Shown here: piece by piece, positions 1 through 7,960 of the stretch
Layout: each line of letters starts with the position of its first letter
Numbering within the stretch: the first letter of the stretch is position 1
Source: Polaromonas sp. YR568
Lineage (GTDB): Bacteria; Pseudomonadota; Gammaproteobacteria; Burkholderiales; Burkholderiaceae_C
NCBI RefSeq assembly: GCF_900116715.1
Contig: NZ_FPBM01000010.1
Location: 1 to 64,000 of the forward strand
DNA: 64,000 nucleotides
Reading direction: 5' to 3'
Translations under genes and position numbers: made by a program
Notes under the pieces: generated by a model
Told to the model about the DNA's origin: nothing
Database searches by the model: none
The model's input: the letters and a program-made list of their open reading frames with translations, nothing else

Positions 1-237
1 AGACGTTGGGCATTGCGAGATCAGATGTCCATCCGCGAGATCTCAAGGCGTACAGGCCTGGCTCGCAACACAGTGAAGAAGCACCTGCGATCAGAAGAGA
101 GCGAGCCCAAGTATCCAAGGCGGGTCAGCTCAAGCAAGCTCGATCCCTATGCCGAGAAGCTGGCCACATGGCTGGGAATTGAGGCAACAAAATCGCGGAA
201 ACAGCGGCGCACTTTGAGGCAGATCCACACACCCAGC
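1..237 (+). pseudogene. istA: IS21-family transposase (istA) N-terminal fragment
   Basis: The reading frame enters from the left edge and gives an IstA-like N-terminus: RDQMSIREISRRTGLARNTV is the helix-turn-helix typical of IS21 transposases, and KSRKQRRTLRQI follows around residue 65. Similarity stops near base 237. The frame then runs into unrelated low-complexity residues until a stop at 417, and the DDE catalytic domain is absent. This is therefore a broken element, either internally deleted or degraded. The start is not visible because upstream codons remain open to base 1. The family call rests on recognition of the N-terminal motif only. Confidence 0.7.
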
Positions 238-349
238 CAAAAAAGGAGAACATCAAGAACTTATCCACATCGTGAGCACGTTCTGCTCACAAAGAGTGTG
301 GGTCAAGATTCGATGGAAAACTCGGGTCAGACTTCAGCGCAATTCAACA
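238..349 (+). mobile_element. candidate right end of a deleted IS21-like element
   Basis: After the istA similarity ends there is no coding continuity. The stretch holds two GGGTCA-led direct repeats (300-305 and 324-329) and runs from a TGT at 297 to a terminal CA at 348-349. Repeated motifs near the ends and TG...CA termini are known for IS21-type elements. I infer that transposase and helper genes were lost by deletion, leaving only this terminus next to the host gene remnant. The left end lies outside the window, so target duplication cannot be checked. Confidence 0.35.
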
Positions 350-758
350 CACGCTGCTGCCACAGATGTCATGGGCAGAAATGGACGAGGTCATCCGGAC
401 GTCAGACCTTGTCATGAGCCGCCATGAAGACATCGCAATGCGCGCCATGCTCAGCGGTGTGCCCGTTGTGACGCCCCTGGTAGGACAGCCTCGCGTGACT
501 GACGGCAAGGCGGTGCGCCACGCCATGGGCTTGCTCTGTGATTCGGACGGCGAAGCGGCGCTTCAGAGCGTGGCGGGCCTTGCTCGCGCATGGTCTAGCA
601 GCCATGACACCGCCGAGAAATGGCAGAATTTTTATATCCGGTGGGACGCCGTGCAACTCAGGGCCAACGCATTGGCGCGCCGCCTGCACCAGTTGCCAAA
701 CCTTTCACTCACGATGACCGAACTTGTGGATGAGCATGCGATGCATGCGGCTTGTTAG
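350..758 (+). pseudogene. 3' remnant of a disrupted gene, possibly a GT-B type glycosyltransferase
   Basis: The open frame from about 350 to 758 codes for roughly 135 residues with coding-like composition and ends at a TAG. The segment TSDLVMSRHEDIAMRAMLSGVPVV resembles the donor-site helix and strand of GT-B glycosyltransferases (compare the 'aDLvisR.g..t..Ea...GvP.i' pattern), but that is a weak call. No good start codon or ribosome binding site precedes it; an internal ATG at 366 has no Shine-Dalgarno. The frame is continuous with the putative insertion-sequence end, which suggests the 5' part was removed by the insertion or a later deletion. Confidence 0.4.
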
Positions 759-895
759 CCGGCTCCTGGCCGGTTCCAGATGCTGAACCGCCGCCCAGGC
801 CGGGCTTCAGCGCAACCCAACACCCAACACTCAGCGTTTCTACTGACCGTGAAAGCTCCTCACGGGCAGTTTCGTTTAAAAAAAAGGAGTATGTT

Positions 896-928
896 ATGAA
901 CCATCTGCACAACGGGGCAAAGACATGA
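896..928 (+). CDS. possible 10-residue leader peptide overlapping the phnD-like start
   Basis: A strong Shine-Dalgarno, AAGGAG at 884-889, is placed six bases before an ATG at 896. It is not placed for the downstream gene. The resulting peptide, MNHLHNGAKT, stops with TGA at 926-928, overlapping the ATG at 925 of the next gene (ATGA). This arrangement suggests translational coupling, in which ribosomes ending the leader restart on the binding-protein gene. No attenuator hairpin was recognised. It could equally be chance. Confidence 0.4.
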   Translation: MNHLHNGAKT

Positions 929-1794
929 TGAGTCGCAGAAAGGTGCTGATCAGCACTGCGGCCACTGCAGCCGGCGCCATGGCACTGCCCGTAACAGCGC
1001 AGCAGCAGGTGCTGACCTTTGGCTTTAACCCGTCAGCAGATCCCCGCGCCGTGATCGCCAACAGCCAGGGCATGCTGGACAAGTTGTCCAAAGCGGTGAA
1101 TATGCCGGTCAAGCCCTTTGTGGCGGCCGACTACAACGGCTTGATCGAGGCGCTACGCCTCAAACGTATTGACCTGGCTTACCTGGGCCCTTTCGCGTAT
1201 GTGCTGGGCAAGACCCTGGTCGACATTGAAGCGTTTGTGTTTGCTGAGATCAAGGCGAACGGCCGAATCTTCTATCGCAGCCAGATCATTACGCACAAAA
1301 ACAGCGGAATCAAAACCATTAACGACCTCAAGGGCAAGAGCTTTGCCTATGTCGACCCCAGCTCGGCGTCAGGCCATCTGCTCCCCAAGGCCGGCCTGAT
1401 AAAACTGGGCTTTGACCCCGACAATGATTTCGGCCGCGTCATCTACTCCGGCTCGCACGACGCCAACGCTATTGCCGTGCAGAACAAAAAAGTGGATGCT
1501 GCCGCGACTGGTGACCGCCTCCTGGACGGCGTCATTGCCAGGGGGCTTGTCAGGCGTGAGGACATCACCGTGATCTGGCAATCTGATCCGATTCCCGGAT
1601 CCCCCATGGTATGGCGCAAGGACTTGCCTGCCGATCTCAAGAAGCGCATCCGGGCCGCCTTTCTCGAGGCCAAAGACATTACCTGGCATGTTCACGGCAT
1701 GCTCAACGGCTTCAAGCCGACCACGGATGCCGACTACAACATCATCCGCGAGACGGCCCAGTTACTGAACCTTGACTTGAAGACGCTGAAATGA
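925..1794 (+). CDS. PhnD/SsuA/transferrin-type periplasmic binding protein
   Basis: The 289-residue protein matches the phosphate/phosphite/phosphonate-binding (PhnD) superfamily. It starts with a twin-arginine-like signal (SRRKVLISTAATAAG then an AxA-like site at PVTAQQ) and continues with the family pattern of a ligand pocket: FGFNPSADPRAV, KRIDLAYLGPFAYV and FAYVDPSSASGHLLPK. Length is usual for the family. No permease or ATPase gene is adjacent, so it is an orphan receptor here; partner genes may have been lost upstream, where an insertion-sequence scar lies. The ligand cannot be read from sequence: phosphonate, phosphite or another oxyanion are possible. The start at 925 is chosen because it overlaps the small leader peptide stop. 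Confidence 0.75.
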   Translation: MMSRRKVLISTAATAAGAMALPVTAQQQVLTFGFNPSADPRAVIANSQGMLDKLSKAVNMPVKPFVAADYNGLIEALRLKRIDLAYLGPFAYVLGKTLVDIEAFVFAEIKANGRIFYRSQIITHKNSGIKTINDLKGKSFAYVDPSSASGHLLPKAGLIKLGFDPDNDFGRVIYSGSHDANAIAVQNKKVDAAATGDRLLDGVIARGLVRREDITVIWQSDPIPGSPMVWRKDLPADLKKRIRAAFLEAKDITWHVHGMLNGFKPTTDADYNIIRETAQLLNLDLKTLK

Positions 1795-2117
1795 CCAACA
1801 CGGCTTGTTGAGTTCCGGCGAGGCGAATCGCCAAACCCGGCATCAGGCCGCGAAAAGCTTCAAACCCGGACTGCCGCGCCGCGCGCCCGCCGCAAGGCCG
1901 CCGGCAGCGGTGACGCCCGCATGCGCCACTATCCAGCCGGGATGCCAAAGAATTACCCGCATTTACATCCCGGATACCAAAGCGCGAGAACCAAAGCCGT
2001 CATACCCCGGTCATACTGAAAACCAAGGGTTAACACCAAGCTGGCGGGGGCAAAAAGCCCCCAATTGCCCAAAATTGCCTCTTAGCCCTGCGCTATCCGT
2101 GCCATTGAACCTATTGT
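1795..2117. other. gene-free stretch upstream of rpoH
   Basis: No plausible gene is seen. The open frame through this region has unnatural composition and no ribosome binding site. The stretch is GC-rich to about 1970, then becomes mixed and A/T richer toward the rpoH promoter. No clear terminator follows the phnD-like gene. Confidence 0.5.
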
Positions 2118-2159
2118 TTAGCACTCGCTCTAACAGAGTGCTAATATTTAGCACTAGAG
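2118..2159 (+). promoter_or_regulatory. CIRCE element (HrcA operator) with an extra half-site, upstream of rpoH
   Basis: TTAGCACTC (2118-2126), nine bases, then GAGTGCTAA (2136-2144) is a perfect match to the CIRCE inverted repeat 9-9-9, the operator bound by the heat-shock repressor HrcA. A third near half-site, TTAGCACTA, follows at 2148-2156. A -10-like TAATAT (2142-2147) overlaps the right arm, and another possible promoter is TTGAAC (2105-2110) with CTCTAA (2128-2133). Either position would let HrcA block transcription of rpoH. CIRCE normally precedes groESL or dnaK, so its location here makes the sigma-32 gene itself a likely HrcA target. Confidence 0.9.
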
Positions 2160-2174
2160 AAAAGGAGTTCTGCA

Positions 2175-3137
2175 GTGTCATATGCTCTTTCCCCCCAATC
2201 GCTGACCTCTGCCGTCGCCGCGCCCCAAGCCGGCGCCGTGGCAGCCGTCAACCCTTGGTCGCTGGTTCCCCCGCTGGGCAACCTGGACGCTTACATTTCC
2301 GCCGTCAACCGCCTCCCCATGCTTACTTTGGAGCAGGAGCAGGAATTTGCCAAAAACCTCAAGGAAAACAACGATCTTGATGCAGCCGGTAAGTTAGTGC
2401 TCTCTCACTTACGCCTGGTGGTGTCGATTTCGCGCAAATACCTGGGTTACGGCCTGCCCCACGGCGACCTGATCCAGGAAGGCAATATCGGCCTGATGAA
2501 GGCGGTCAAACGCTTTGACCCGGACCAGAATGTTCGCCTGGTGAGCTACGCCATGCACTGGATCAAGGCCGAGATTCATGAGTACATCCTGAAAAACTGG
2601 CGCATGGTCAAGGTCGCCACGACCAAGGCCCAGCGCAAGCTGTTTTTCAACCTGCGCTCGATGAAGCAAGGCTTCAAGGACGACGCCGATGTGGCGACGC
2701 ACCGCGACACGCTGACCGAAGGCCAGATCGATTCCATGGCGAAGACGCTGAACGTCAAGCGCGAGGAAGTCATCGAGATGGAGCAGCGCATGTCAGGCGG
2801 CGACGTGTTGCTGGACCCGACCCCGGGCGACGACGGTGAAGACGCCTTCGGCCCTATCGCCTACCTGGCCGACGCCACGCAGGAACCGACCGCGCTGATG
2901 GAGTCGCGCCAGCGTGACAACCTCGCCTCTAGCGGCATCACCGCCGCTCTGGAAGAGCTGGACCCGCGCGCACGACGCATCGTGGAAGAGCGCTGGCTCA
3001 AGGTGAACGACGACGGTTCAGGCGGCATGACGCTGCATGACCTGGCGGCCGAGTACAAGGTGAGCGCCGAGCGCATCCGCCAGATTGAAGTGGCGGCCAT
3101 GAAGAAAATGAAGAAGGTGCTGGCGGCTTACGCTTAA
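2175..3137 (+). CDS. rpoH: RNA polymerase sigma-32 factor (heat shock sigma)
   Basis: The 320-residue protein is a group 3 sigma-70 family factor that directs RNA polymerase to heat-shock promoters. Region 2 reads LVLSHLRLVVSISRKYLGYG and DLIQEGNIGLMKAVKRFDP, and the RpoH box QRKLFFNLR lies at residues 153-161, which separates it from other sigma factors. Region 4.2 helix-turn-helix, LHDLAAEYKVSAERIRQIE, ends the protein. It is somewhat longer at the N-terminus than the E. coli protein (284 residues). The start is a GTG at 2175, chosen for AAGGAG at 2162-2167 with seven-base spacing. A CIRCE operator lies upstream and a hairpin terminator downstream, so it is a single-gene unit. Confidence 0.97.
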   Translation: MSYALSPQSLTSAVAAPQAGAVAAVNPWSLVPPLGNLDAYISAVNRLPMLTLEQEQEFAKNLKENNDLDAAGKLVLSHLRLVVSISRKYLGYGLPHGDLIQEGNIGLMKAVKRFDPDQNVRLVSYAMHWIKAEIHEYILKNWRMVKVATTKAQRKLFFNLRSMKQGFKDDADVATHRDTLTEGQIDSMAKTLNVKREEVIEMEQRMSGGDVLLDPTPGDDGEDAFGPIAYLADATQEPTALMESRQRDNLASSGITAALEELDPRARRIVEERWLKVNDDGSGGMTLHDLAAEYKVSAERIRQIEVAAMKKMKKVLAAYA

Positions 3138-3168
3138 AGCGCCTCCGGGCATCAAGCCCGGCTTCTTC

Positions 3169-3204
3169 AAAAAGCCCGTACCGTCAAACGTGCGGGCTTT
3201 TTTG
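3169..3204 (+). terminator. rho-independent terminator after rpoH
   Basis: An inverted repeat AAAGCCCG...CGGGCTTT, with a loop of about 14 bases that can pair further (GTAC/CGTG), is followed by a run of T. It sits 30-65 bases after the rpoH stop. Confidence 0.85.
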
Positions 3205-3356
3205 TGGGCGTGTGTTCAGGTGCGTGTTGCCTGAAAACAATTTCGGCGCCGCCGATACGGCTTGCGGCGTGATTTGCTGCACTAAATTGCAGTTGCTCCC
3301 ACGCACCAACGCAAATTTAAAACGCAATTCGTTACGCATAGTCGCACAATGAATTT

Positions 3357-5177
3357 GTGCTGATCCTTAACGCGCTTTCAGGCCTGCCCAGGCGTGTTCA
3401 GCGGTTCATGCGCGCCCTCTTCTCTGTCTTCCCTCTCTTCTTCGCGGGTTATTTCAGGGGATTGCTGGCGGCGTACCTGCTGGGTGCGGCCATGCCGGGC
3501 TGGGCGCAGCACAGCGCCGACGCCCGCCTGCCGGTGCTGCAGCTCAACGCGCCTGACGGCCAGATCGAGCTGGCCGAACACAGCCAGTACTGGATAGACA
3601 CCACCGGCACGGCCGTTGTGGAGCAAGTCGAAGCCTGGGAATACGACCTGCCCTTTGCCAGGCGGCCGGCCGGCCACACCGCGCTGCTGGACGGCCAGGT
3701 GATGTGGATACGCTTTAACGCCATGCAGCTGGATTTGTCGCAGCGCTGGGCGCTGGAGGTGAGCAGCGCCGGCGTTGACGCTGTGAGCCTGCATTACCGC
3801 GACGCGATCGGCAACTGGGTCGAGCAAAAGGCGGGCGACAGCATTCCGGTGAGCCGCTGGCCGCGGCCCGACCGCTTTCCGGTTTTTGAACTGGACACGG
3901 AGCAGACGCGACCCGTCACGTATTTCATCCGCATCGAGCATGCGCGCACGCCGTTTTCAGCGCCTCTCTTTATCTACAGCCACCCTGCCCTGCTGGCGCA
4001 GCGCATGCAGGAGCAGTTTCTGCTGGGCGCCTACTTCGGCCTGACGGTGCTGATGGCGCTGGTGGCTGCGGCCTATGCGGTGGCTTTCCGCGACCGCAGC
4101 TTTGCGTCCTATGCCGTCTACATCGCGGCACTGGCCGCCGCGCAAGCCGGGCTGCTGGGCATTGGCGGGCAATACCTCTGGCCCGACTTTGCGGGATGGA
4201 ACAACCTGTCGTCGTTTTTGCTGCCGGTGCTGGCCGCTTGCAGCGGCATCTGGTTTGCGCGGGTGGTGACGCGGCCGCGGCAGTTCTCGGCGGTGCTGGA
4301 CTGGCTGTCGATGAAGCTGATGGTGGCGCTGGCGCTGCTGGCGGTGGTGGATGTGTTCTTGCCGACACGCGCGAGTTTTCTCGCCGTCACGCTGCTCATC
4401 GTCGTGGCGATGGCGGTTGTCTGCGTGATGGTGTTCATTGCCTGGCAAAGGGGTGATGTGACGATGCGCTGGATCGCGCTGGGTTTTGTGCCGGTCATCC
4501 TGACGGCGCCATTTCCTATCTTGCGCAACCTGGGGCTGATACCGATCAGCTTTTTGACGCAATACGGTCTGACGCTGGGCGCAGCGCTGGAGACGCCGCT
4601 GCTGTTTTACGGCCTGCTGCGGCGGGCCGCCCAGCGGCGCGAGGCCCGCGCGCGCGCCGCTGCGCTGACGCAGACCGAGCCGCTGACGGGTCTGACCAAC
4701 CTGCACACCTTTGAGGAGCGGCTGCATGACGCGCTGCTGCGGTCCAACCGCTACAAACACCTCTCGGCGCTGCTGCTGGTGGATTTGTCCAACCACGGCT
4801 GGTTTGCCAAGGAGCACGGCCGGCAGATCGCCGACTATGCGCTGGTGCTGACGGGCTCGTGCCTGCGCAAACTGGCGCGCGACATCGACATTGCGGCGCG
4901 TGTGGGCGACAGTGAATTCGCGTTGTTGATTGAGGGCCCGGTGACGGCCGCGCAAGCCGTGGCGGCGGCCACGCAGCTGGTGGCGCGGGCGCTGCAGCCT
5001 TCAGACTTGCTGCCGGTTGGCTCGCACCTGAAGCTGCATGTGGCGATTGCACTGGTGCCCGATGCCACCTGCACCAGCCAGCACCTGGATGCCAGCGAGC
5101 ATTTGCACTACCTGCTGGCTTCGCTGCGCGAGATGCCTGCGAATACGCGCAAGTCGATCAAGACGGTGAATTTCTGA
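3357..5177 (+). CDS. 7TMR-DISM membrane protein with degenerate GGDEF domain
   Basis: This 606-residue inner-membrane signalling protein has an N-terminal export signal, a periplasmic beta-rich domain (about 60-210, 7TMR-DISMED2-like), seven predicted membrane helices (about 220-430) and a C-terminal GGDEF domain beginning DPLTGL-like at TEPLTGLTNLHTF. The signature is GDSEF (residues 517-521) instead of GGDEF or GGEEF, so diguanylate cyclase activity is doubtful. The inhibitory I-site RxxD is kept (R508-D511) at the canonical five-residue distance. I infer a c-di-GMP receptor or an inactive relative rather than a cyclase. GTG at 3357 is the longest start; ATG at 3408 just before the signal segment is an alternative. 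No Shine-Dalgarno is convincing for either. Confidence 0.8.
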   Translation: MLILNALSGLPRRVQRFMRALFSVFPLFFAGYFRGLLAAYLLGAAMPGWAQHSADARLPVLQLNAPDGQIELAEHSQYWIDTTGTAVVEQVEAWEYDLPFARRPAGHTALLDGQVMWIRFNAMQLDLSQRWALEVSSAGVDAVSLHYRDAIGNWVEQKAGDSIPVSRWPRPDRFPVFELDTEQTRPVTYFIRIEHARTPFSAPLFIYSHPALLAQRMQEQFLLGAYFGLTVLMALVAAAYAVAFRDRSFASYAVYIAALAAAQAGLLGIGGQYLWPDFAGWNNLSSFLLPVLAACSGIWFARVVTRPRQFSAVLDWLSMKLMVALALLAVVDVFLPTRASFLAVTLLIVVAMAVVCVMVFIAWQRGDVTMRWIALGFVPVILTAPFPILRNLGLIPISFLTQYGLTLGAALETPLLFYGLLRRAAQRREARARAAALTQTEPLTGLTNLHTFEERLHDALLRSNRYKHLSALLLVDLSNHGWFAKEHGRQIADYALVLTGSCLRKLARDIDIAARVGDSEFALLIEGPVTAAQAVAAATQLVARALQPSDLLPVGSHLKLHVAIALVPDATCTSQHLDASEHLHYLLASLREMPANTRKSIKTVNF

Positions 5178-5203
5178 TCAGTCGCGGCTTACGCAACTGA
5201 TCA
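5175..5203. terminator. inverted repeat between convergent genes
   Basis: TGATCAGT and ACTGATCA form an eight-base-pair stem with a 13-base loop across the stop codon of the GGDEF gene and just before the convergent sco1 stop. There is no T tract, so termination activity is a guess. Confidence 0.3.
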
Positions 5204-5224
5204 AGCGCCAGGTCACGCGGCTAA

Positions 5225-5854
5225 TTACATGCCCTTGAGCAGCAAGCCGATGTCGGACGCCAGCGATTCGGCGCCGCTGCCGTAGCGGTTGTACAAGCGG
5301 ATGCGGCCCTTGCCGTCAAAGACGTAGCTGCCGGCGGAATGGTCCATGGTGTAGCTGCCGGGCGTTTTGCCGTCGACCTTTTTGTAATACACCTTGAAGT
5401 CTTTGGCGACTTCAGGCAACTGAGCCATGGTGGGCCGCAGCGCGAGGAAGGCCGGGTCGAAATTGCCCATGTAGGCCTTGAGCACTTCGGGTGTGTCGCG
5501 CTCAGGGTCAACGGTGATGAAAATGGCTTGCAGCTTGTCGCCGTCGGCGCCCAGCAGTTTTTTGACCTGCGCGAGCTCGGCCATGGAGGTCGGGCACACG
5601 TCGGGGCATTGTGTGAAGCCGAAGAACACCACGACGGCCTTGCCGGCGAAGTCCTTGATCGTGCGCACCTGGCCGTTGTGGTCGGTGAGCGTGAAACCTT
5701 GCGCGTAGTCGGCGCCGGTGAGGTCTATGCTCTTGAACTGGGGTTTGTCAGGCGTGCAGGCGGCCAGCAGGCCCGCCATGGCCATGAGCGCGGCGGCACC
5801 GGCCAGGGTTTTGACGGCGCTGCGGCGTGTAGGCAAGTTTGTGGGTGTAGGCAT
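5225..5854 (-). CDS. sco1: SCO1/SenC copper chaperone for cytochrome oxidase
   Basis: The protein delivers copper to the CuA site of cytochrome c oxidase subunit II. It has a thioredoxin fold with the copper-binding CPDVC pair (GFTQCPDVCPTSM) and the distant histidine in TMDHSAG. The N-terminus has a lipobox, LAAC at residues 30-33, predicting a membrane-anchored lipoprotein. The start at 5854 (MPTPTNLPTRR) is preferred over an upstream TTG because it lies just after the ctaB stop, leaves a normal signal peptide, and gives a family-typical length of 209 residues. It is the last gene of the SURF1-ctaA-ctaB-sco1 unit. Confidence 0.93.
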   Translation of the reverse strand: MPTPTNLPTRRSAVKTLAGAAALMAMAGLLAACTPDKPQFKSIDLTGADYAQGFTLTDHNGQVRTIKDFAGKAVVVFFGFTQCPDVCPTSMAELAQVKKLLGADGDKLQAIFITVDPERDTPEVLKAYMGNFDPAFLALRPTMAQLPEVAKDFKVYYKKVDGKTPGSYTMDHSAGSYVFDGKGRIRLYNRYGSGAESLASDIGLLLKGM

Positions 5855-5861
5855 AAGAAGG

Positions 5862-6782
5862 TCAGACAAGGTAGTGGTCAAGCAGCAGCGCTGCAAACAA
5901 CACAGAAAGATGGATCAGCGAAAAGCGGAAGGTTTTGCGCGCCAGTGCGTCAGAGTAATTGCGCCACAGGCGAAAGCCGTACCAGCTGAAGCCGATGCTG
6001 AGTGCGACGGCGGCCACCAGGTAAAGCCAGCCGCTCATCTTGAAGATGAAAGGCATCAGGCAGGCGGGAAACAGCACCAGCGTGTAGAGAAAGACCTGCA
6101 GGCGCGTGAACTCGTTGCCGTGGGTGACGGGCAGCATGGGCAGGCCGGACTTGCGGTAGTCCTCAACGCGGTAGAGCGCCAGCGCCCAGAAGTGCGGCGG
6201 CGTCCAGAGGAAGATGATGAGGAAGAGGATCAGCGCTTCGGGGCCGACCGAGCCCGTCATGGCGGCCCAGCCCAGCACAGGCGGCATGGCGCCTGAAGCG
6301 CCGCCGATCACGATGTTCTGCGGCGTCATCGGTTTGAGGATCACGGTGTAGACCACCGCATAACCGATGAAGGTGGCGAAGGTCAGCCACATGGTGAGCG
6401 GATTGACCCACACGTACAAAATCCACGAGCCCAGCGCGCACAGCGCGGCCGAGAAGGTGAGCGTGAGCGGGTTGCTGAGCTCGCCCTTGGCGGTGGGGCG
6501 CCAGGCGGTGCGGCGCATGCGCGCGTCGATTTGCTGCTCGACCAGGCAATTGAAGGCTGCCGCTGCGCCGGCCACCAGCCAGATGCCGGCACAGGCGATC
6601 AGCGCGAGCCGTACATCGGGCCAGGTGGGTACGCCGGGAACGGCCAGCACCATACCGATCAAGGCGCAGAACACGATGAGCTGCACCACACGCGGTTTGG
6701 TCAGCGCATAGAACTGCGCGAACTTTGACGGAACGTGAGGGGTGACGGGGGCCGGTGCGGCGGACGGGGTGCTGGGGTTCAT
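5862..6782 (-). CDS. ctaB: protoheme IX farnesyltransferase (heme O synthase)
   Basis: This polytopic membrane enzyme of the UbiA prenyltransferase family attaches farnesyl to heme B to make heme O. The first aspartate-rich motif appears in modified form as [19 protein letters not shown], where most relatives have NxxDxxxD, and the DARM/RT core is intact. Eight to nine hydrophobic helices and a length of 306 residues fit the family. The start codon overlaps the ctaA stop by four bases (ATGA), indicating coupled translation; sco1 follows seven bases downstream. Confidence 0.95.
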   Translation of the reverse strand: MNPSTPSAAPAPVTPHVPSKFAQFYALTKPRVVQLIVFCALIGMVLAVPGVPTWPDVRLALIACAGIWLVAGAAAAFNCLVEQQIDARMRRTAWRPTAKGELSNPLTLTFSAALCALGSWILYVWVNPLTMWLTFATFIGYAVVYTVILKPMTPQNIVIGGASGAMPPVLGWAAMTGSVGPEALILFLIIFLWTPPHFWALALYRVEDYRKSGLPMLPVTHGNEFTRLQVFLYTLVLFPACLMPFIFKMSGWLYLVAAVALSIGFSWYGFRLWRNYSDALARKTFRFSLIHLSVLFAALLLDHYLV

Positions 6783-7921
6783 GGGGAGTCGGTCATCAAT
6801 TTTGACGCATGTGGCACAGGGGCCTGGCTGCGGCTGGAAAAGACCACGCCGCTGAGCACAATGACAAGGGCCGCTGCGCCGCCGGTGTGCGTCACAGCCG
6901 CCAGCAAAGGCCAGCCCAGCACGGCATTGCTGATGCCCGTGACGGCCTGCAACACAATGAGCCCCGCCAGCCAGCGCGCCGACGTGCGAAATGCCGGGAT
7001 ACGGTGCAGATGGAAAGCCAGCGCGAGAAAGACGGCAAACACAAGGTAAGCCACCAGGCGGTGCACATAGTGAATGGCAGTAAGCGCCTGGAAGCTGATG
7101 CTGGCGCCGTCATGGCCCGCGCCCAGCTCGCGCCACAGCGTAAAGCCTTGGCTAAAGTCCATGGCCGGCCAGAGCGAGCCCTGGCAACCGGGAAAGTCGG
7201 TGCAGGCCAGCACGGCGTAGTTGGTGCTGACCCAGCCGCCCAGGGTGATCTGGATCCACAGCAGCGCGAAGGCTGCGATGACGGCAAGCCGCAGGCCGGC
7301 GGAAAGCAGCGTGGCGTGGGTGCCCTGGGCTTGCGCGTAGCGCGCTGCCTGCGCACGCAGCAGCGCGAGCAGCACAAGGCCGCCCAGCAGGTGCATGGTG
7401 ACGATGGCCGGGAACAATTTCATGGTGACGGTAAGCGCGCCGAATGCGCCCTGCAGGCACACCCAGATCAGCGTGACGGCAGGCCACCAGAAGGAGACTG
7501 GCGTGCGTTTGCGCTCCAGCCAGCTGGTCACCGCGAGCGTCAGGATCAGCACACCGACACCTGTCGCCAGATAGCGATGGATCATTTCAATCCACGCCTT
7601 GGAGTGCGTGACGGGCCCTGTCGGCATGGCGGTCTGCGCGGCCTCGATATGCATTTGCGCGCCCACCGGGCTGGCGCTGCCGTAGCAGCCCGGCCAGTCA
7701 GGACAGCCCAGGCCTGAGTCAGTGAGGCGCGTGAAGGCGCCGAAGATCACCAGGTCAAACGTGAGAAAGAGCGTCACCAGCGTCAACACCCGCAGGCGCT
7801 GCGCCACCGGCGCGTTCTTGTTGTGCACCCACACCCAGGCCAGCGGGCCCATCGCCACTACCAGGCCCATGATCATCAGGCGCAGGGCGGGGCTGAGGTC
7901 GTAGAGTGAGGTGCTTGACAT
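6779..7921 (-). CDS. ctaA: heme A synthase
   Basis: CtaA oxidises heme O to heme A for the aa3 oxidase. The 380-residue product has eight membrane helices and conserved histidines in the [36 protein letters not shown] and HYVHRLVAY contexts, which are the heme ligands of the family. The cysteine pair in the first and second periplasmic loops (DWPGC and [10 protein letters not shown]) is present. It overlaps ctaB by four bases and lies 39 bases after the Sco-like gene. Confidence 0.95.
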   Translation of the reverse strand: MSSTSLYDLSPALRLMIMGLVVAMGPLAWVWVHNKNAPVAQRLRVLTLVTLFLTFDLVIFGAFTRLTDSGLGCPDWPGCYGSASPVGAQMHIEAAQTAMPTGPVTHSKAWIEMIHRYLATGVGVLILTLAVTSWLERKRTPVSFWWPAVTLIWVCLQGAFGALTVTMKLFPAIVTMHLLGGLVLLALLRAQAARYAQAQGTHATLLSAGLRLAVIAAFALLWIQITLGGWVSTNYAVLACTDFPGCQGSLWPAMDFSQGFTLWRELGAGHDGASISFQALTAIHYVHRLVAYLVFAVFLALAFHLHRIPAFRTSARWLAGLIVLQAVTGISNAVLGWPLLAAVTHTGGAAALVIVLSGVVFSSRSQAPVPHASKLMTDSP

Positions 7922-7960
7922 GGTGATGCGAGATTTAGGTGTTGAACCGGCAAAACCGGT

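Noticed and set aside
366..758. A complete 130-residue gene starting at 366
   Set aside because: No Shine-Dalgarno precedes the ATG and the frame stays open upstream to 276, so it reads better as the end of a truncated gene.
1805..2380. A 191-residue reading frame upstream of and overlapping rpoH
   Set aside because: It crosses the CIRCE box and the start of rpoH in another frame, has Pro/Arg-rich unnatural composition and no ribosome binding site.
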